A DNA stretch of 13,406 nt. Source: Ophiosphaerella korrae (taxonomy: Eukaryota > Ascomycota > Dothideomycetes > Pleosporales > Phaeosphaeriaceae). The translations under genes and the position numbers were made by a program. The stretch is from positions 1 through 13,406 of the forward strand of contig JALNQF010000820.1 in the NCBI GenBank assembly GCA_028456385.1, given 5' to 3'. Positions 8,352 through 13,406 of the stretch are shown here, piece after piece; position 1 is the first letter of the stretch; every line of letters starts with the position of its first letter. The notes under the pieces were generated by a model. That model worked only from the letters and a program-made list of their open reading frames with translations, had not been told where the DNA came from and did no database searches.

Positions 8352-9844
8352 CTTGAAATTACTCAAATCCCTCGGCTGGCCATTTTGGAAGTGCGTTCTT
8401 GTGGTCTTATACAGGGCCAAAGATTAAGACGTCAACATCAAGGATGCCCAGGTGTCATACACAAGACACATGTTAGCTCAACAAGGCAGGTCCGATGAGT
8501 CCATGCATGAAATGCGTTATACCCTGGCTGAGCTTATCCATACAAGTACCCATGGGGCACTCGGAGCGCAATTCACCCTCTTCATGCCTGCAGGCAGGCA
8601 TTATTGGGTCGTATTGGCCTTCAGGTTGACGGCCGCCCAAGATGGAGGGAGAGTCGAGACACGTACCCTTTCGATATCTCCATGGCGCTAGAAAATCGCA
8701 ACATGGAGGCTGAAGGAACGGATTCATTGGAACGAGGATTATAATTTTGTAGGCTCTGCTGTGTTATGGCAACAGAACCAGGGTGCCCCAAGCAGCGACG
8801 CGACCTTGCCCATGGAGTCGGATGCTGTTGCGGGGTACAAGCAATCCAAAATCCAGCCACCGACGCCACACTTTGTTATTCTCCGCATCCTTGCTAACTT
8901 ATAACTGCCGATCTTATGTTATCGGCTTTTGTAGCGCCCAACTCGTATTTCGGTGACTCAACCTATGATACTAATCCTGTCGAGATGTCCAGTGATCAGC
9001 AGACGCTCGACGGACGAGGCAGGTAGGACAGTAGGCAGGCTGACAACCAGGACACGCGGAAATGGTGTGTCGATATACCCATGGACTTGAAGAATGAATT
9101 CTTGGCCGAGTTCTACCTAGGTATGAAGGCCTTCCGAGCACCGGGCACCACATGGGCAACCTCAGTTTAACCAGGTTTATGCGATTCGTTCCAATATATC
9201 CAGGTGGCTTACCGATGAAGCCTCGGCGGTCCGGTGAAGCGTGTGCTGCTTTGCGACTCCTAAGTTGCAGGATTTCTCGATGCCATCAAAGCTTAGGAAG
9301 TGTTCACCAGTCCCTTGGTTAGACGTAGGCCAGGTATGATAGGCGCCCCAACGTTAAGGTTGAGTGCGAGCTCAATATACATACTTACCGATTCATGACC
9401 CAGCAATGACTTTGGTCCACATCAACTAGACAATTATCGAGATCTTCAGCGATTGGAGAAATATCAAGTGGTAACAGGTATTATGCATCGTCGCAGAGAT
9501 CGATTGGACTTATCTTACAACTAAAAACTCAGTATAAATGGCTGACGATAATACAAGGTGCAGTTATACCTAACTGAACCGAAAGCAAAATCCTCGATGC
9601 CTCGAAGCGCTTAGTTGTGCATCTCTAACACAACGATGTAATTCACGCAGCTGCTTCACATTCCCTACATTGGTTATATTGAATTTTCCGAGGCCTTTAG
9701 GAACATTTTGTGCAACCTACAAGCCATTCCTAGTCAGGTTCACGTTCATCAATCTTCGTACAGTCACGTTCCAAAAGTTTGGAATGCCAAGCCTACCCCA
9801 CAATGCAACTCCAAAGGTGATCTCAACTTCAACCCACCACAACT
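8352..9844. other. Unassigned island DNA upstream of the carboxylesterase
   Basis: About 1.5 kb of normal-composition DNA without a gene I recognise. All reading frames are short. One at about 9027-9168 (+, containing MDLKNEFLAEFYLGMKAF) and one at about 8590-8750 (+, containing DTYPFDISMALENRN) look mildly protein-like and could be gene remnants, but I cannot place them in a family. The first ~100 bases should be the carboxylesterase promoter. A perfect inverted repeat ATGCCTG/CAGGCAT lies at 8584-8601. Confidence 0.5.
8406..8411 (-). promoter_or_regulatory. TATA-like box for the carboxylesterase gene
   Basis: Read on the minus strand the sequence is TATAAG within CTGTATAAGACC, 54 bases before the ATG. 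This would give a short leader. Support is by position and consensus only. Confidence 0.4.
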
Positions 9845-10027
9845 ATGGCTGCACAACGCCGATTTGGACGAGAGATAGATGGAAATGCTCGCAGAAAGCC
9901 AAATATTCGTCAGGAAACACGCGACCATATCATTGGGATGGTATTGGCAGGTGCAGCGCAGAGCAAAGCTGCAGAGTCTTTTGGGTGTTGTCAGATTTGC
10001 GGTCACAAATTGATGGATGTGAGTTGA
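9845..10027 (+). pseudogene. N-terminal helix-turn-helix fragment of a Tc1/mariner-like transposase (possible small two-exon gene)
   Basis: The 60-aa frame starts at an ATG in good context (A at -3, G at +4). Its start (QRRFGREIDGNARRKPN, 4-20) and the following part (RQETRDHIIGMVLAGAAQSK, 22-41, then AAESFG) resemble the N-terminal DNA-binding domain of fungal Tc1/mariner-type transposases. Helix 1 would be about 22-35, helix 2 about 39-46 and the recognition helix about 48-57. The catalytic DDE part is absent, so this is most simply a truncated copy. A plausible intron exists, however: donor GTGAGT at 10019 and acceptor CCTAG ending at 10075 (57 nt). It would extend the frame from 10076 to a stop at 10166-10168, giving 88 residues with a tail that I do not recognise. 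Unlike the flanking blocks, it shows no heavy RIP. Confidence 0.5.
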
Positions 10028-10347
10028 AGTGAGAAAAGAGTTGATTGATTGATCTCTGTGTCTTCCTGTGCCTAGCCCTGCGCTCTATCTATGTATCTAC
10101 GCTGCGGCGGTCTCGGCTGGGTCTCTCTCGACGGCGGCGGGCCAGATCCTCAACACCCCTTCTGTTGAGGTGCTGGTTTCTTTGTTGTATCAGTTGTGCT
10201 GACGTAGTCCATCTCCTTGCATGTGAGATCCTTTGTTTGATTCCTTTGTTCGTGAGGGCCGAGGCTGCGATCTTTCAGCTGCGGCGGGGTCGCGCCCGTG
10301 CGCTGAGCCAATCAGATCGCCGCACTAGCTCAAGCGAGCTAATCAAC
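10028..10347. other. GC-rich, hairpin-containing segment at right island end
   Basis: This segment has no recognised gene. It contains a perfect 8-7-8 inverted repeat CCTCAACA/TGTTGAGG (10148-10170), a CCAAT word in good context (GAGCCAATCAGA, 10308-10312 for CCAAT), and a 6-4-6 inverted repeat TAGCTC/GAGCTA (10326-10341). The combination resembles the end of a transposable element or the promoter of a gene cut off by the AT-rich block. Neither can be decided from the window. Confidence 0.4.
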
Positions 10348-10371
10348 AGATTCTAGGTATTCCTAGAATCT
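10348..10371. repeat. Perfect inverted repeat at right island edge (10-4-10)
   Basis: AGATTCTAGG (10348-10357) and CCTAGAATCT (10362-10371) are exact reverse complements around TATT. It lies on the switch from GC-rich to AT-rich DNA. It has the same geometry as the left-edge structure at 3994-4017 but a different sequence. Confidence 0.8.
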
Positions 10372-10689
10372 ATTACACCTCTCTATACGTATATTATTCC
10401 TATTACGAGCTAGTAAGTATAGTTAAAAAGTTATTAATAAATCTATTATTAATAGATCGCTTTACTATTATAAGTACTTTTCTATATAACTTTTAGCTAG
10501 CTATTAGCTAGCTCTAGACTTACTACAAGTATCTCTAGTATATATATATACTATTCTATACCTAGTATACTTATTTAGTATACTATACTTCTTTTAGAGT
10601 TATATCTAGTTTAGTAGTATAAAGCTTAGCTTTATATTTACTTAAACTAGCTAATATACTTATATAAAGCTAAAAGAGTAGTATAATAT

Positions 10690-11095
10690 AGTTACTTGTT
10701 ATTAACTATAAGTAACTTTTTTTAGAGTATTAGTAGATTAGAAAGTAATAATAAAAGTTTATATAGTAATTAAGTAATAACTATAAATAATAGTTAATTT
10801 ATATATATAATATTAAGTATTAGTATTCTAGGTTAGAGATTCGATTACTAATACTATTCTAATAATATATATTACTACTACTATATACTTAATAGATCTT
10901 TAGTAACTTTATAACTTTATATTTACTAAGATTATAAATTTATAAATTTATTATATATCTATATTATAATTAGCTTCTTAGCTAAGTCTATTATCTTATA
11001 AGTTATTACTTTACTTATTTTATACTTTATTTGTAAGTAAGTTTAGACTAATTAGTTTTATCTTAATTCCTCTTATTACTATTATAATACTATCT
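10690..11095 (+). repeat. Repeat unit copy 3
   Basis: It shares 'acttgttattaacta' (10693-10707) with copy 1 and is nearly the same as copy 2 from 10780 to 10980. The stem-loop arms are AGTATTAGTA (10816-10825) and TACTAATACT (10846-10855). The tail has 'gactaattagttttat'. Sequence beyond the tail ('ctaaagctaaagttatt', about 11127-11143) is also shared with copy 4. Confidence 0.75.
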
Positions 11096-11187
11096 TTTCT
11101 TTTAAGTAAGTTTTTATTCCTCTATTCTAAAGCTAAAGTTATTTATCTAGTTTTTTTATTAATTTTGTAATAGAGTTACTAGGGTTA

Positions 11188-11617
11188 ACTTCCTAATAAC
11201 TATTAGGTTATTAGTAGATTACAAGGTAATAGTAAAGGCTTATATAGTAACTAGTAATAACTAAAAATAATAAATAATTTGTATATATAATATTAAGTAT
11301 TAGTATTTTAGGTTAGAGATTAGATTACTAATACTATTCTAATAATACGCATCGCTAATAATTATATATTCCTACTAATCTATTAATCTATTACTTATAT
11401 CTAGTCTTAGTAACTATAGATTATAGATTACTAATCTATTAATTTGTAATTAGTTTCTATCTATATACTTAATAGATTAAGAGATTACTTACGTATTCTA
11501 ATTATAAGTAGCTTCCTAACTAAGGTTATTACTTTACTTATCCTATACTTTATTAGTACCTAAGTTAGGACTAATTAGTTCTATCTTAATTTCCTTTATT
11601 ACTAACGTAATACTATC
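11188..11617 (+). repeat. Repeat unit copy 4, tandem to copy 3
   Basis: The stem-loop arms are AGTATTAGTA (11296-11305) and TACTAATACT (11326-11335), exactly 480 bases after those of copy 3. Downstream similarity continues through 'cctaaagctaaagttatt' (about 11650). Copy 4 carries roughly 45 extra bases rich in 'taatctatta' in its middle. The arrangement suggests a tandem duplication or nested insertion of one element end. Confidence 0.75.
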
Positions 11618-13406
11618 TCCTCTTCTAGATAGTCTTCTATTTTCTTATCCTAAAGCTAAAGTTATTAGTCTAGTTTCTTTATTAATATAAAGTTCTTTAT
11701 TCTTAATCTTTATACCTACTAAGTCTACTCTTTATTATATTTAATTAGTAGATTGTATATTACGCTATAGTATTATAATATTTCTATACTCTTATTATAA
11801 GTTTATAAATCTTCTATTAGTTTATTTTTTCTTAAAATATATTAAAGTATATAAAGCGTATATTTATACTAATATATATTTATCTTATAACTTATCTAGT
11901 ATATCTATAGTAGAGTATAAGTTAAAAATACTTATTTATATATCTATACTTATATATAATAAAGAGAGCTATTAACTATACTTAAGAAAAACTATTATTA
12001 TAGATTATAGAAGCTAAAAAGGAGTATAAGTAACTTTATAAAATCTCTTATTATATACGCTAGAAGAATATTAGTTTTAATTTCTTAATAATTAGGTATA
12101 GCTATCTAATAATTAGGCCTATTTATCTTATCTTTATAAGACAAAAGCCTTAAATAATAAGAAGTCTATTAAGTAGTCTACTCTTCTAGAATCTAAACTT
12201 AATCTTAAGGATATAGTAGAGGCTACTCTAGCTCCTACTATACTAGGTAAGTCTAGTACCTCTCTATTTATTACTAATAGTACTATTCCTCTTAGTTTAC
12301 TACTAAGTAGTCTAGAGAGATTTAACTTTAGAACTCTTTTAGTTTCTTAAAGTAGTTAAAGTTATCTTCTAGTTTCTATATATCTTCTTATAGTTATCTT
12401 TTTTTGTTTATACTTATCTATTTTACTAAGGAATAGTTCCTACTATTATAGAACTAGTATACTAGGATTTTTTTAACTTCTTATTCTTTCTATTCTCTAT
12501 ACGTATCTACTTTATATACTAGTAGTTCTACGTTTTATAGTACTATTTTAAGTAGTACTATATAGAAAGTTAAGTATATCTTTATTTTACTTAGTAGCTT
12601 TAGTTTAAATATAACTAGTATAACTTTCTTCTTAATTTTATATAGTCTTATCTTAACGTAATCTAGTTTTAAACTTAGTTATTTACTTTTTATATTTTTC
12701 TTAACTAACTATACTTTTTCTTCTTCTCTAAATTAAGGTCCTTCTTTATAGTTTTTATTATAATATTTTACTATTTAATTATATAGGAATTCTATATCCT
12801 ATCTTAGTTAATTATATATATCCTTAAGTTTATTAGTAAAGTTTTCTCTTCTTAGAGACTAAAATATCTTAAATCTTAGTATTTTATACGCGCTTAGGTT
12901 AAAACTATAGTTTATAAAGAAAAGTAATACTTTTATTACTACGTTCTTTATACTATTGTATACTAACTATACTATAGGTAGTAACTATACCTAGTTATTC
13001 TAGTTGTAGTTAAGATAGTATCTTAAGTACTATTCTACTATCTAGTTTATTTATTCTAATTACCTATCTATTTATTAATAGTATACTATTAATATTATAT
13101 ATTTAACTCCTAATTATACTATTATAGTTCTTTATAGTTTTAATATAAATTATATATTTCTATCTATAATAATTTTGTTTAGAGTACTATATTAACTAAT
13201 TATAGTTGTAAGGACCTAGTGTATAGTAACTTCTATCCTACTTTTTTTCTTATATAGTCTAAAGTATACGTACTTTATAAGCTTATTTACTATTATTAGG
13301 ATTCTATTATATTTAATTTCTAATATTATGTCCTTAGACTTTAGTAGTTTTATAATAAAGTCTATTGTAATAACTCTTTATAGTTATTCTAGTATCTTAA
13401 CTAGTT
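11618..13406. other. Decayed element sequence after repeat copy 4, no gene visible
   Basis: About 1.8 kb of RIP-like DNA without an open frame. The + strand again leans to pyrimidines in long stretches, as in 551-3076. No protein motif could be recognised. Confidence 0.5.

Larger units (their letters stand above)
10372..13406. mobile_element. AT-rich, RIP-mutated repeat block (right)
   Basis: It has the same composition as the left block, with very few CpA/TpG and abundant TpA, and no coding frame of useful length. It carries repeat copies 3 and 4 in tandem (10690-11095 and 11188-11617), then about 1.8 kb of decayed sequence running off the window. Short words near 13263-13300 ('agtatacgta', 'ataagctt') recur near 1398-1430, which may mean the same element interior is present on both sides. 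In DNA this AT-rich that needs an alignment to confirm. At 10441-10457 there is a perfect 8-1-8 palindrome around ATCTATTA/TAATAGAT. Confidence 0.8.

Noticed and set aside
8352..8420. Longer N-terminus for the carboxylesterase beginning near 8420
   Set aside because: The codon there is TTG, not ATG, and the next ATG at 8351 gives a clean signal peptide with A at -3.
10045..10356. 103-aa plus-strand frame rich in Arg, Leu and Cys
   Set aside because: It covers GC-rich hairpin-containing DNA, has no domain, and runs into the RIP block; composition alone explains the open frame.
10326..10357. Possible Helitron 3' end (hairpin, then CTAG 11 bases later)
   Set aside because: The base after CTAG is G rather than the expected T, no 5' TC end or Rep/helicase coding was found, and CTAG is a common word.

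Overview
The window looks like nuclear DNA from a filamentous ascomycete (Pezizomycotina, perhaps Dothideomycetes; the class is a guess). The evidence is short spliceosomal introns of 46-93 nt, a fungal type-B carboxylesterase, a eukaryotic DUF3237 protein with a signal peptide, and extremely AT-rich blocks with a repeat-induced point mutation (RIP) signature. In the first 300 bases I count only three CpA/TpG dinucleotides, and the first 60 bases hold about 16 TpA against about 5 ApT.

Layout. Positions 1-4020 form an AT-rich, RIP-decayed repeat block with two copies of a ~0.5 kb repeat. Positions 4021-10371 form an island of normal base composition. Positions 10372 to the end form a second AT-rich block with two more copies of the same repeat, all four in the same orientation. 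The composition changes abruptly on both sides, and a perfect 10-bp-arm, 4-nt-loop inverted repeat lies at each edge (3994-4017 and 10348-10371).

The island holds three well-supported genes. The first (4315-5073, +) is an intronless 252-aa Q/H/P-rich protein with a hydrophobic N-terminus and a C-terminal PPPY motif. The second (5735-6316, +, one intron) is a secreted 162-aa DUF3237 protein. The third (8351-6493, -, three introns) is a secreted 567-aa type-B carboxylesterase with an intact Ser-Glu-His triad. The last two converge, with 176 bases between their stops. Between the first two genes lies a 44-bp near-perfect palindrome with CAGGG ends, flanked by an 8-bp direct repeat GTACGGAT. It looks like an extremely short hAT-type terminal-repeat element. 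About 1.5 kb upstream of the carboxylesterase (8352-9844) holds no gene I recognise. It is followed by a short fragment resembling the N-terminal helix-turn-helix of a Tc1/mariner-type transposase (9845-10027) and a hairpin-rich GC segment up to the island edge.

Together this reads as a small gene island inside RIP-silenced transposon debris, carrying two probable secreted proteins side by side. A joint role for the esterase and the DUF3237 protein is an inference from position only.
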